From: Lachnoclostridium sp. UBA3775
GTDB taxonomy: Bacteria > Bacillota > Clostridia > Lachnospirales > Lachnospiraceae
Direction of reading: 5' to 3'
NCBI GenBank assembly: GCA_002369525.1
Contig: DFFN01000042.1
Location: 1-45,815, forward strand
DNA length: 45,815 nucleotides
How positions within the stretch are numbered: the stretch's first letter is position 1; each line of letters starts with the position of its first letter. Positions 23,981 to 32,530 of the stretch are shown here, in pieces. The position numbers and the translations under genes are program-made. The notes under the pieces were generated by a model that worked only from the letters and a program-made list of their open reading frames with translations, was not told the origin of the DNA and did no database searches.

Positions 23981-26900
23981 ATGAAAAACATAAATAAAAA
24001 AATGATTGCAGGACTTCTTATGCTTGTTTTGCTTGCCGGAATCATTCTCGGTGAAAGCAATCTTGCCGCTTTTGCAATGGAGTCAAAAGAAAAAGAAAAG
24101 GTAAGCTTAAGCTTTAACGACAAGGGAAAACTGTTTTTTGAAAAAGAAAGGGGTAATCAGGCTTGTTTTAAATCAGGTGAAACAGTCAAAGTATATTTTG
24201 ATGCCATAGAGGATTATGCCCTGACAGAGCTTAATGTTTATTCTGCATCGGGAAATATTGAATACGAAATGGATATGCAGCAAAACTGCTTTACTTTTGT
24301 AAAACCTGATGAGAGCGTTATGGTAAGTGCAGTCTTTTCATGGATGCGGACAACCGGACTGAATAAGGTTGGGAAAGCCGAGGTGGTTGGCGGTATCGAA
24401 TATATTATAAACAATATCGATGAAAAGTATATAGCCTTGAAAAATATCAAGGAAATTGTTCCCGCTGACGGAATCTGGGTAAAGGATACTTTGGCTGACG
24501 GTTCAAAGCTTAAAGAAAAAACGATAGATGCAATGACTTCTGTAGTGGAATGCGACGATCCGGATTTTGATGCATATGCTCTTATATCCCAGACCGACAG
24601 CGTGAGCATATTGTATGATGCCGATCCGACTTCGGATTACTATGTTTCATATGTTGATAAAATGACAAATGACAATGAAAGCTATATAAGTGACTTTTGT
24701 TTTGCCTATACCAACATGAACGGCGAAGTGATAAAGGACTGTATTTTTGACAGAAAAACAGGTCTGGCATATGTTCCGAAGAAATATACAGTTGAAAATA
24801 AAAACGGACTTGGTGTTCTAAATGTTCAGGTACAGTTATTGCATATATTCAGGAATAACGAGGCTAAAGCCGGAGTGAATGTAATTATCGAAAAAGATGG
24901 CATCAAAGGGAAAACAGCGGAAAGCGGAAAAATCAAAACCGACGCCGTGTACGAAGAAATATATATTCAGCTTGCGGAGGACAAAAAAGCCTTATCGGAA
25001 ATAAAAGAAGAAAACCTCCGTGTTTATGTTGACGGAATATCAAACAGCGATTTTTCCTATAGTGAGGAAAGCGGAGTTCTTGCAATAAATGCGGGAGCAG
25101 CTGGCATTGACACTGTTGAAATCAGCATAAATAAAGAAAAGGAAAATAATGCAGTAACCGACCTGCTGCTCAGAGCTTCCGGTATAATGGGACTTAAGGC
25201 AAATGCGGCAGATGCCACAACAATGAGAAGCATTCCGGTTTCGGGACAGGTGATAAAGGTCAGTGATGTACCTGTTGTCGGCGATTCGTGGGAAATGAAC
25301 TGGTGGTACAATTATATCGGAAGAAGTATCGGAGATTATAATCTGAAAGCCAATTCGGGCACGGCAACATTTTATGATGAGGAATGTAAGGCCGCAGCTA
25401 ATTCTTTGTATAACGGAGTAAATACCAGCTCGGTAAACGCAGGAATAAATGTTGACGGTGCCTATGCCTATACTCTTGATATCAACGGAAATGTCCTTGA
25501 CGGTTTGAGCGCTGTGCAGGATTATGTAATCAACAATAACGGTAAGTATTCTCTTGACAAAGCAGTAAGCATGATTTCGGGCAATATGAACGGTGAGCTT
25601 ATAACCGTAGGAGGACCGAGAACCGATGCCGTTTCTGCATCTAAGGGATGGTATACGAAGAGTTCGAACGGAAGAACATATGTATATGACGGCTGGTATA
25701 ACAATTCAGGCCAGACCTATATCGAAAATTATTACAGAAGCATCAATACCGACATAAAGGAGGCATATATTTCAACGGGAAGCCAGAATCTGAAAAAGAT
25801 GGTAGACAATAATATAGATCCTCTTGCCTGTTCATATGTGATCTATATGAAATGCAATCATTCGGGAGCATCTTTCGGCGAAAACAACTCAAGACGCGTA
25901 ATGGCAAGAGTTATCGCCGTAAATGAAAACGAAGGTACGATGTACATAGCCTATACCTCATCAAAAGACAATACTCAGACAACTTCCGCCATCTATAAGT
26001 ACAGGTATGTTCTGCCCGAAGAGCCCCTGGGGTCGGTACGCTTTAAAAAGGGATCTTCTATGAAAAGCATAACCGATAATAATAAGTGCTATTCATTTGA
26101 AGGAGCGGTTTATTCCCTTTTCTATAAAAAAGAAAGTAATCCCGTTGCGGTATATAACAATGACGGATATGTTTTTAATCAGGGCATAAAGGTTGCGGAA
26201 TTTGTTGTCGGAGCGGACGGAAACGGAAGAGCAGACAAACTGAATTTGGCTGAGTTTAAAAATCTTGAGATTTCAACGGACAAGCTTATTCTTGGCGGAC
26301 TTCCAGCCGGATTTTATGCTCTTGCGGAAACGAAAAGACCAGACAATAACAGTTATGCGATTGAGAGAGAAATACACAGGTTTGAAATAAACAGGGAAAA
26401 TGCAGAAAATACCGTGATGATCAGCGGAAGCGATATTCCGTACAACGACCCGATGCTGATAACAATTAAGAAGGAAGGTTTAAATTCCGCATCGTTTGAT
26501 ATGTCAGGCACCGTGTTCAGGCTTGATTATTACGATGATTTTTACGAAAAAGCTGAGGAACTTCCCGAAGAATGCACAAAAACATGGTATTTGTCTCCGA
26601 AGAAAGCCAAAGACACCTATATCTGCGCATACGATGAAGCTTACATTACAAAGCAGGCGGGATATATAAGCGACAGCCTATATACAAGCCTTGAAAACAA
26701 ACCGGTACTACCTCTCGGAACAATTGTACTAAGAGAAGTTAAGGCGGCACAGGGGTTTGTAAAAAACAGCGGAGAACTTAAGGACAGTAAAGGAAATGTT
26801 TTTCCGAACAATGTTTTTATCGGCAGGGTATCATATTCCGAAGAACTCGGACGTGCCTGCCTTAAGGGAATATACGGAAAGCAGTCCGCTCTTTATTTTG

Positions 26901-28672
26901 CAGATTATCCCGAGGGGGCAGAGCTTTTGATGACAAATGAGGCTGTCAGAGGCGACATAAGCCTTCGAAAAAAGAACCTGAATAATGACGAGGGCATGAA
27001 AAATATAAGCTTCAGGCTTTCGCTTCTTGACGCCGAAGGGAAAATTACCGAATCAAATATCATCACCACAGGAACGGAAGGCGAATATGATTCGATAAAT
27101 GATGACAAGCTTAAATTTGCAGGCAAAAAAGGTCTGGTATACGGAAAATACATGCTCGAAGAGATTAGAAACGATGCAAATAAGGGCTATATACTTGCCG
27201 ATCCCATAATCTTTGAAATAAGCGAGGACAAGCAAAAGCTTGAATTCATAATATGTAATGCACCCGAACCTGAGCTTTCAACTTTTGAAGCGGATGTTAA
27301 CATGGGAAAACACTTCAGCTTTTCAGGAAAGATCAAGGTAAAGGATACGGTGAAATACAATAATCTTGAAGCAGGTAAGGAATATACTGTCAAAGGAATC
27401 CTTATGAAAAAGTCGGAGGATGAAATAAAGCCTCTTAAAGATAAGAACGGTAATTTAATCTGCGCCAACAGTTACATAGTAACGCCCGGTGAATTTTCCA
27501 AAAACCGTTATGAATTCTGCGGAGAAACCGAGCTGCTGTTTGAGTTTGAAGACGAAAAAGAAAACGGTACCTGCTTTGTGATATTTGAATACCTGTTTGA
27601 AGGAAAAGATGAGGAAAAACTTAAAACAGACGAAAATGACCGTGTGATAACAGGTGATGTATACAAAGACAAAGAAGGAAATGAGGTAAAGCATACCGAT
27701 GCAAATGATGTAAATCAGACCGGATATATACCGGTCATACATACCAAAGCAAGAGATTCAAAAACAGGAGAAAATATTGCGCTTGCAGCTAAGGATACGG
27801 TTCTGATCGATAAGGTAAGCATATCCGGAATAATACCGGATGAGGATTATGTGATAAAGGGCCGGCTTTATATCAAGAATGATAAGGACTTTTATAAGAA
27901 TGAAAACGGCGAAATACTGGTTGTTGAAAAAGAGCTTAAGGCTTCGGCTGCAGAGCCCCGGCTTGAACTGGTTTTTGAGATTGATGCATCTGAGCTTAAA
28001 GGAAAAGATATAGTGGTTTTTGAAGAGCTGTATTATGGCGATGATCTGATTGCAAAGCATGAAGATGCAGATGACGTGGATCAGACTATAAGCTTTCCGG
28101 AGGGAAAAACAAAGGCTTCAAACAAGGAAGGAAACGGAAATGTAATTAATAACGATGGTCTTTCTACAATTGTAGACAAAGTCATGTATAATAATCTGAT
28201 TCCGGGAAAAAACTATGTTCTTAAGGCCGTTCTAATGGATAAGGCTGACAACAGTGTGATCAAAAGAGAAAACGGAGAAGAATTCTATGTCCTGAGGGAT
28301 TTTATACCAAAGGAAAAGAGCGGGGAAGAAGAGCTTACGATCGTAATTGACAGTAAGCTTGTCGCCGGAAAGACTCTGGTTGTTTTTGAAGAATGTACGC
28401 GTGACGGGAAAAAAGTTTTTATCCATGCTGACATAAATGACGGTGAACAGACCGTTTTTGTACCCGAAATTCCCGAAGAACCGGAAAAGCCGGAAACACC
28501 GGATGTTCCTGAAACACCGGACACTCCAAAAACTCCTGAAACACCAAATAAGCCTTCCGAGCCTTCTTCGCCAAAAACGGCCGATGATTTTGACAGCAGA
28601 TACTTTTTGTTTGCGCTTATCTCGGTAATAACTCTGGGATTTTCCGAAAGAATGAAAAAGAAACACAGATAA
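23981..28672 (+). CDS. VaFE/SpaA-type repeat surface adhesin, probably sortase-anchored
   Basis: A 1563-residue surface protein. A signal peptide (cleavage likely after AAFA, about residue 33) is followed by a long N-terminal region of unknown fold (about 34-680). Three SpaA/Cna-B-like domains begin near 683 (GSVRFKKGSS), 824 and 990. Three VaFE repeats follow, starting near 1110, 1269 and 1394 and ending in VIFEYLFEG, VVFEELYYG and LVVFEECTRDG with HxDxxDxxQTxxxP tails in the last two. A Pro/Glu/Thr wall spacer (about 1495-1527), SPKTAD, a hydrophobic segment and a basic tail (RMKKKHR) complete a cell-wall anchor. The sorting motif is SPKTA rather than LPxTG. Such domains are typically stabilised by isopeptide bonds. 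Host binding is inferred from the family; ligand unknown. No sortase is in the window. Confidence 0.85.
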   Translation: MKNINKKMIAGLLMLVLLAGIILGESNLAAFAMESKEKEKVSLSFNDKGKLFFEKERGNQACFKSGETVKVYFDAIEDYALTELNVYSASGNIEYEMDMQQNCFTFVKPDESVMVSAVFSWMRTTGLNKVGKAEVVGGIEYIINNIDEKYIALKNIKEIVPADGIWVKDTLADGSKLKEKTIDAMTSVVECDDPDFDAYALISQTDSVSILYDADPTSDYYVSYVDKMTNDNESYISDFCFAYTNMNGEVIKDCIFDRKTGLAYVPKKYTVENKNGLGVLNVQVQLLHIFRNNEAKAGVNVIIEKDGIKGKTAESGKIKTDAVYEEIYIQLAEDKKALSEIKEENLRVYVDGISNSDFSYSEESGVLAINAGAAGIDTVEISINKEKENNAVTDLLLRASGIMGLKANAADATTMRSIPVSGQVIKVSDVPVVGDSWEMNWWYNYIGRSIGDYNLKANSGTATFYDEECKAAANSLYNGVNTSSVNAGINVDGAYAYTLDINGNVLDGLSAVQDYVINNNGKYSLDKAVSMISGNMNGELITVGGPRTDAVSASKGWYTKSSNGRTYVYDGWYNNSGQTYIENYYRSINTDIKEAYISTGSQNLKKMVDNNIDPLACSYVIYMKCNHSGASFGENNSRRVMARVIAVNENEGTMYIAYTSSKDNTQTTSAIYKYRYVLPEEPLGSVRFKKGSSMKSITDNNKCYSFEGAVYSLFYKKESNPVAVYNNDGYVFNQGIKVAEFVVGADGNGRADKLNLAEFKNLEISTDKLILGGLPAGFYALAETKRPDNNSYAIEREIHRFEINRENAENTVMISGSDIPYNDPMLITIKKEGLNSASFDMSGTVFRLDYYDDFYEKAEELPEECTKTWYLSPKKAKDTYICAYDEAYITKQAGYISDSLYTSLENKPVLPLGTIVLREVKAAQGFVKNSGELKDSKGNVFPNNVFIGRVSYSEELGRACLKGIYGKQSALYFADYPEGAELLMTNEAVRGDISLRKKNLNNDEGMKNISFRLSLLDAEGKITESNIITTGTEGEYDSINDDKLKFAGKKGLVYGKYMLEEIRNDANKGYILADPIIFEISEDKQKLEFIICNAPEPELSTFEADVNMGKHFSFSGKIKVKDTVKYNNLEAGKEYTVKGILMKKSEDEIKPLKDKNGNLICANSYIVTPGEFSKNRYEFCGETELLFEFEDEKENGTCFVIFEYLFEGKDEEKLKTDENDRVITGDVYKDKEGNEVKHTDANDVNQTGYIPVIHTKARDSKTGENIALAAKDTVLIDKVSISGIIPDEDYVIKGRLYIKNDKDFYKNENGEILVVEKELKASAAEPRLELVFEIDASELKGKDIVVFEELYYGDDLIAKHEDADDVDQTISFPEGKTKASNKEGNGNVINNDGLSTIVDKVMYNNLIPGKNYVLKAVLMDKADNSVIKRENGEEFYVLRDFIPKEKSGEEELTIVIDSKLVAGKTLVVFEECTRDGKKVFIHADINDGEQTVFVPEIPEEPEKPETPDVPETPDTPKTPETPNKPSEPSSPKTADDFDSRYFLFALISVITLGFSERMKKKHR

Positions 28673-28716
28673 AAAAAGTGTCAGAGCAGTAACTAAACCG
28701 CTCTGACACTTTTTTT
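28672..28716. terminator. Bidirectional terminator between the adhesin and the 314-residue zinc-ribbon gene
   Basis: A long perfect stem: AAAAAAGTGTCAGAGC pairs with GCTCTGACACTTTTTT across a 12-nt loop, so each strand ends in a T-run. It serves both convergent genes and touches both stop codons. Confidence 0.92.
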
Positions 28717-29659
28717 AGTCGTCAAATAAACCGTTATAATATTCTTCGACCAAAGAATCAAGATAAACTTCATCAAGCGAAACAAGCTCGGGTATTTCCA
28801 GGGTCATACGCTTTTTTATGTAATCTATGCGAAGAAGGAAGTTTTCTTCGGGGCTGTTTTCAGAAGAGTCGGCACTTTTAATATCGTCTGCGCTGATATT
28901 CTGTGAAAGCCAGGTTTTAATGTGGTTTGTCAGCTGTTCTTCCTGAACCGAGTCGGCCTGATATTCCTTGGATTTTTTGAGAGAATGAAAACCCCAGTAT
29001 GTCATGGCAACGAACATGAACAGCATCATTATGTATGAGAAAAGCTGCGTATTTACAATTGAAAGCAGTCCGAGCATATGAAGCAGGACAAAAACAATTC
29101 CGCCGATTCCTATAAATATCAGCATATAGCCGCTTCCTGACATTTCCTCGGCTTTGGCTTTTTTGGATTCGTAGACCGTTGATCCGCCGGCATATACGAA
29201 ATCCCTCAGTGTATCTATTTCCTCTTCAGAGGATTCTCTATTATCATTTTCAGATGCTTCCGGGCTGTCTGGATGCTTATCCTCAGCTTCGTGCAGTTTC
29301 TTAAGATTGGAAGCGACCTCCTGCATATTGACTGTGTCGACAATATACGACCCGTCGATCTGCCTTACACAGGCAAGATTTCCTTCAACCTTTACAAAGG
29401 CAGCCAAAGCCTTTTTGGCCTGATCGTAATCATCTTCGGAAAAAGAAAGATAATCAATATCATCAACATAAACAGGCTTTGCCTGAATCCTGCTGTATTC
29501 CAGATATTTTATAAATTTGGAATAGGCTTCATCATCGTTAAAATGGCAGAGCGGTCTGTCGGAAGAAATGTCCAACGAAGCAACCAAGGGGGTATTGCAA
29601 TCGCTGCAAAAGGTGAAACCGTCTCTGTATTCATTCTTGCATTTGGGACACCAGGGCAT
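28715..29659 (-). CDS. Zinc-ribbon protein with two membrane helices
   Basis: A 314-residue protein. Residues 4-21 form a zinc ribbon (CPKCKNEYRDGFTFCSDC), then comes a DUF2007-like domain (about 35-95) and an acidic linker. Two membrane segments lie at about 178-200 and 205-225 (YMLIFIGIGGIVFVLLHMLG; LFSYIMMLFMFVAMTYWGF). The C-terminal region ends SLDEVYLDSLVEEYYNGLFD, which matches the end of the 806-residue protein at 20438-22858 (LDExxLDxxVxxxYN). AAGAGG precedes the ATG. It is divergent from the TIGR03960 radical SAM gene. Function unknown; shared ends with the other zinc-ribbon gene suggest a common partner. Confidence 0.8.
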   Translation of the reverse strand: MPWCPKCKNEYRDGFTFCSDCNTPLVASLDISSDRPLCHFNDDEAYSKFIKYLEYSRIQAKPVYVDDIDYLSFSEDDYDQAKKALAAFVKVEGNLACVRQIDGSYIVDTVNMQEVASNLKKLHEAEDKHPDSPEASENDNRESSEEEIDTLRDFVYAGGSTVYESKKAKAEEMSGSGYMLIFIGIGGIVFVLLHMLGLLSIVNTQLFSYIMMLFMFVAMTYWGFHSLKKSKEYQADSVQEEQLTNHIKTWLSQNISADDIKSADSSENSPEENFLLRIDYIKKRMTLEIPELVSLDEVYLDSLVEEYYNGLFDD

Positions 29660-29751
29660 GTTAAATACCTCTTTTCTAATATTCTACAGTTAGTTATAAT
29701 AACTTTTTTTGATTGATTTGTAAAGTATAAGTTAAAAAATCAAGGCTTATA

Positions 29752-29780
29752 TTGAAGAATTCCGAAAGCTATGATAAAAT
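29752..29780 (+). promoter_or_regulatory. Promoter of the radical SAM/RNase G operon
   Basis: TTGAAG at 29752-29757 and TAAAAT at 29775-29780 are 17 nt apart. The transcript would start near 29787, with a leader of about 73 nt that includes leader copy 2. Confidence 0.6.
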
Positions 29781-29807
29781 AACAACATAAATAAGAAGCT
29801 GAGGAAT

Positions 29808-29862
29808 AGCTGCAGGCGTGTCACCGGATTGGCACCACGCCTGTGGTATGGTACGATAAATG
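29808..29862 (+). promoter_or_regulatory. Structured leader element, copy 2 (before the TIGR03960 radical SAM gene)
   Basis: Stem P1 is GCAGGCG (29812-29818) with CGCCTGT (29838-29844), extended by two further pairs on the loop side. GTCACC (29820-29825) in the loop can pair with GGTAC (29850-29854), as in copy 1. The mini-ORF ATG GTA CGA TAA (29848-29859) abuts the gene start at 29860. Outside the loop (10 versus 11 nt), this copy differs from copy 1 only by C/T in the stem edge and 4 nt before the mini-ORF. No Shine-Dalgarno is present. An alternative small hairpin ACCAC/GTGGT (29834-29847) overlaps P1. Confidence 0.6.
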
Positions 29863-31731
29863 AAAGAAACAAAGCTTGCTCTTTCCGAAGAAATATTAAT
29901 GAACATCGAAAAACCGGCGAGATATATCGGTGGTGAAGTTAATATGTCGGAAAAATACAAAGAGAATGTCGACATCAGGTTTTGCATGTGCTTTCCCGAT
30001 GTATATGAGATCGGAATGAGTCATCTGGGCATTCAGATTTTATATGATATGTTTAATAAAACAGATGGTGTAAGCTGTGAAAGAGTATATTCTCCATGGC
30101 CCGATCTTGACAGGATCATGAGAGAGAAAAATATACTCTTGTTTTCTCTTGAATCCCAGAGACCCATAAAGGAATTTGACTTTCTCGGTATCACGCTTCA
30201 GTATGAAATGTGTTACACGAATATACTGCAGATACTTGATCTGTCCGGCATTCCCCTGTTTTCGAAGGACAGAACAGAAGAGGATCCAATTGTCATAGGC
30301 GGCGGTCCCTGTTCATATAATCCGGAGCCCATTGCAGATTTTTTCGATATTTTTTATCTTGGCGAGGGAGAGACAAGATATGCCGAGCTTTTAATGCTCT
30401 ACAGACAATGTCGTAGGGAAAAGCTTGGCAGAGAGGAATTTCTAAAAAGAGCATGCCGTATACCGGGCATTTATGTTCCTTCTCTTTACAGTGTTGACTA
30501 TAATGATGACGGAACAATAAAAAGCTTTGAGCCGCTTTACGATTTTGTGCCGTCAAAAGTTAAAAAAGAAGTTGAAATGAATATGTCTGACACATATTAT
30601 CCCGAAAAACCCCTGATTCCCAATATTCAGGCGGTTCAGGACCGTGCAACTCTTGAAATCCAGCGCGGCTGCATAAGAGGATGCAGATTTTGTCAGGCAG
30701 GTATGATATACCGTCCGATAAGAGAAAGAAGCCTTGAATTTTTAAAGGATAAGGCAAAGAAAATGCTTGATTCCACAGGTTATGAAGAAATTACGTTAAG
30801 CTCCTTAAGCTCAAGCGATTATTCGAAGTTAAAAGAACTTGTTTATTTTCTTATTGACGAATACAGCAGCAAAAATATAAATATAGCCCTGCCTTCTCTG
30901 AGAATAGATGCTTTTGCCCTCGATGTTATGAGCAAGGTTCAGGACATAAACAAAAGCTCTGTTACTTTTGCCCCCGAAGCAGGCTCGCAAAGGATGAGAG
31001 ACACCATAAACAAAGGTCTTACCAAAGAGGATATTTTAAAGGGCTCAAGGCTTGCTTTCGAAGGTGGCTGGAACAAGGTAAAGCTTTATTTCATGCTCGG
31101 TCTTCCGACGGAAACCGAAGAGGATGCGAGAGATATCGCCAGACTGGCAAATGATATTGCGGTGGAATACTATGAAATTCCCAAGGATCAAAGGAACGGC
31201 AAGGTTTCGATAACGATAAGCACTTCTTTCTTTGTGCCGAAACCTTTTACTCCTTTCCAGTGGACTGCAATGGCTTCCAAGGAAGAATATCTTAGCCATA
31301 AATCTGCCCTGAGGGATGAGCTCGGAAAAATGCTTAATGCTAAGAGCATAAAATATAACTGGCATGACTCTGACACATCCGAGCTTGAGGGGGTATTCGC
31401 AAGAGGCGACAGAAGACTGGCTGCCGTAATATATGATGTGTATTCAAAGGGGTGTATTTTTGATGCCTGGGTTGAATATTTCAAATACGATGTATGGGAA
31501 GAATCCATAAGGTCACACGGTCTGTCCTTTGAATTTTACAACAGGCGTGAAAGAAGCTATGATGAAATACTTCCGTGGGATTTTATTGATGCTGGTGTAA
31601 GCAGGAATTTCCTGAAAAGAGAATACGAAAATGCAAAAAAGGCTGTTGTGACACCGAACTGCAGGGAAAAATGCTCCGGCTGCGGTGCTGCAGGCTATGG
31701 CGGAGGTGTATGCTTTGAGAGTAAGAATTAA
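29860..31731 (+). CDS. TIGR03960 family B12-binding-domain radical SAM protein
   Basis: A 623-residue radical SAM enzyme of unknown reaction. The N-terminus (LALSEEILMNIEKPARYIGG) is typical of the family and fixes the start at ATG 29860 although no ribosome binding site precedes it. A cobalamin-binding-like domain is followed by the iron-sulfur motif Cx3Cx2C in RGCIRGCRFCQAG (C271, C275, C278), the radical SAM barrel, and a Cys-rich C-terminus (CREKCSGCGAAGYGGGVC). The next gene is its usual partner (TIGR03936/DUF2344) and then RNase G and L21, so an RNA or ribosome-related modification is a fair guess, but this is inference. Confidence 0.9.
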   Translation: MKETKLALSEEILMNIEKPARYIGGEVNMSEKYKENVDIRFCMCFPDVYEIGMSHLGIQILYDMFNKTDGVSCERVYSPWPDLDRIMREKNILLFSLESQRPIKEFDFLGITLQYEMCYTNILQILDLSGIPLFSKDRTEEDPIVIGGGPCSYNPEPIADFFDIFYLGEGETRYAELLMLYRQCRREKLGREEFLKRACRIPGIYVPSLYSVDYNDDGTIKSFEPLYDFVPSKVKKEVEMNMSDTYYPEKPLIPNIQAVQDRATLEIQRGCIRGCRFCQAGMIYRPIRERSLEFLKDKAKKMLDSTGYEEITLSSLSSSDYSKLKELVYFLIDEYSSKNINIALPSLRIDAFALDVMSKVQDINKSSVTFAPEAGSQRMRDTINKGLTKEDILKGSRLAFEGGWNKVKLYFMLGLPTETEEDARDIARLANDIAVEYYEIPKDQRNGKVSITISTSFFVPKPFTPFQWTAMASKEEYLSHKSALRDELGKMLNAKSIKYNWHDSDTSELEGVFARGDRRLAAVIYDVYSKGCIFDAWVEYFKYDVWEESIRSHGLSFEFYNRRERSYDEILPWDFIDAGVSRNFLKREYENAKKAVVTPNCREKCSGCGAAGYGGGVCFESKN

Positions 31732-32530
31732 ATTTTCCAAATTTGATACTATGCGTTTCATAGGTCACCTCGATGTCGTGAGATATTTTCAAAGGTTACT
31801 AAGACGCTCCGGTCTTCCCGTAAAATATACCGAAGGCTACCACCCTCACCAGATCATGAGCTTTGCTCAGCCTTTGGGACTCGGACTTACAAGTGACGGC
31901 GAATATCTTGACACTGAGTTTGATAAGGAAATACCGCCAGATCTTATTGCCGAAAAAATGAGATCGGTGCTTTCCCACGGTTTTGATATCAGATCTGCCT
32001 TCAGGCTGGCGGACAGGGAAGTTAACAAAAAGATAGTCACGTCAATGTCACTTATCAGCAGGGCGGTATATCTGCTGATTTTAAAGGACGGTGACGGAGA
32101 AGGCGCAAAAAAGCATATTCCCGTTGAAAAACTGAAGGAAATACTCGGAAAAGAAAAGCTTAATATTGTAAAGAAGACTAAAAAAGGCGAAAAGGAAATA
32201 GATCTGAAAGAATATATTTATGAAACCTACTACAGCGGTGACGGCCTTGAAACTCTGGAGGAAATATATGTTTCAAATCATTCTACGCCTGTAGTAAACA
32301 AAAAAATGCTTCTTGACGGTTCCATTCATGCGCCTGAATTTTGTGCCGGTGAATATCTGATAGTAAGCCTGAGCGCCGGAAGCGAGACCAACATTTCTCC
32401 GGACCTTTTTATGGAGTCGGCATTTGCTGACGCCGGGATAAGATTAAGTAAAAATGATTTCAGGATACATCGTGTCGAACTCTACGGCAGTACTCCTGAG
32501 GAAAGTGTGCCATTATGCCTGATACCCTGA
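31715..32530 (+). CDS. TIGR03936/DUF2344 radical SAM-associated protein
   Basis: A 271-residue protein that almost always accompanies TIGR03960. The family start RIKFSKFDTMRFIGHLDVVR is clear, followed by RRSGLPVKYTEGYHPHQIMS and SFAQPLGLGLTSDGEYLD. The start is taken as TTG 31715, because GGAGGTG (31702-31708) lies at the right spacing and the family N-terminus begins there; in-frame GTG 31685 or ATG 31697 would add residues not seen in relatives. It overlaps the radical SAM gene by 17 nt and RNase G by 16 nt, suggesting coupled translation. Biochemical role unknown. Confidence 0.87.
   Translation: MRVRIKFSKFDTMRFIGHLDVVRYFQRLLRRSGLPVKYTEGYHPHQIMSFAQPLGLGLTSDGEYLDTEFDKEIPPDLIAEKMRSVLSHGFDIRSAFRLADREVNKKIVTSMSLISRAVYLLILKDGDGEGAKKHIPVEKLKEILGKEKLNIVKKTKKGEKEIDLKEYIYETYYSGDGLETLEEIYVSNHSTPVVNKKMLLDGSIHAPEFCAGEYLIVSLSAGSETNISPDLFMESAFADAGIRLSKNDFRIHRVELYGSTPEESVPLCLIP

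Noticed and set aside
25800..25900. Thioester (TQxA) domain in the N-terminal region of the adhesin
   Set aside because: Cysteines are present (for example in LACSYVIYMKCNH), but I cannot find the paired Cys-Gln motifs in the expected order.
23162..29862. Leader copies as target-site duplications or ends of a mobile element
   Set aside because: They are direct, highly structured, each placed exactly at a start codon, and no transposase or integrase lies between them.
31685..31714. GTG 31685 or ATG 31697 as start of the DUF2344 protein
   Set aside because: The family N-terminus begins at TTG 31715, which has GGAGGTG 6 nt upstream.
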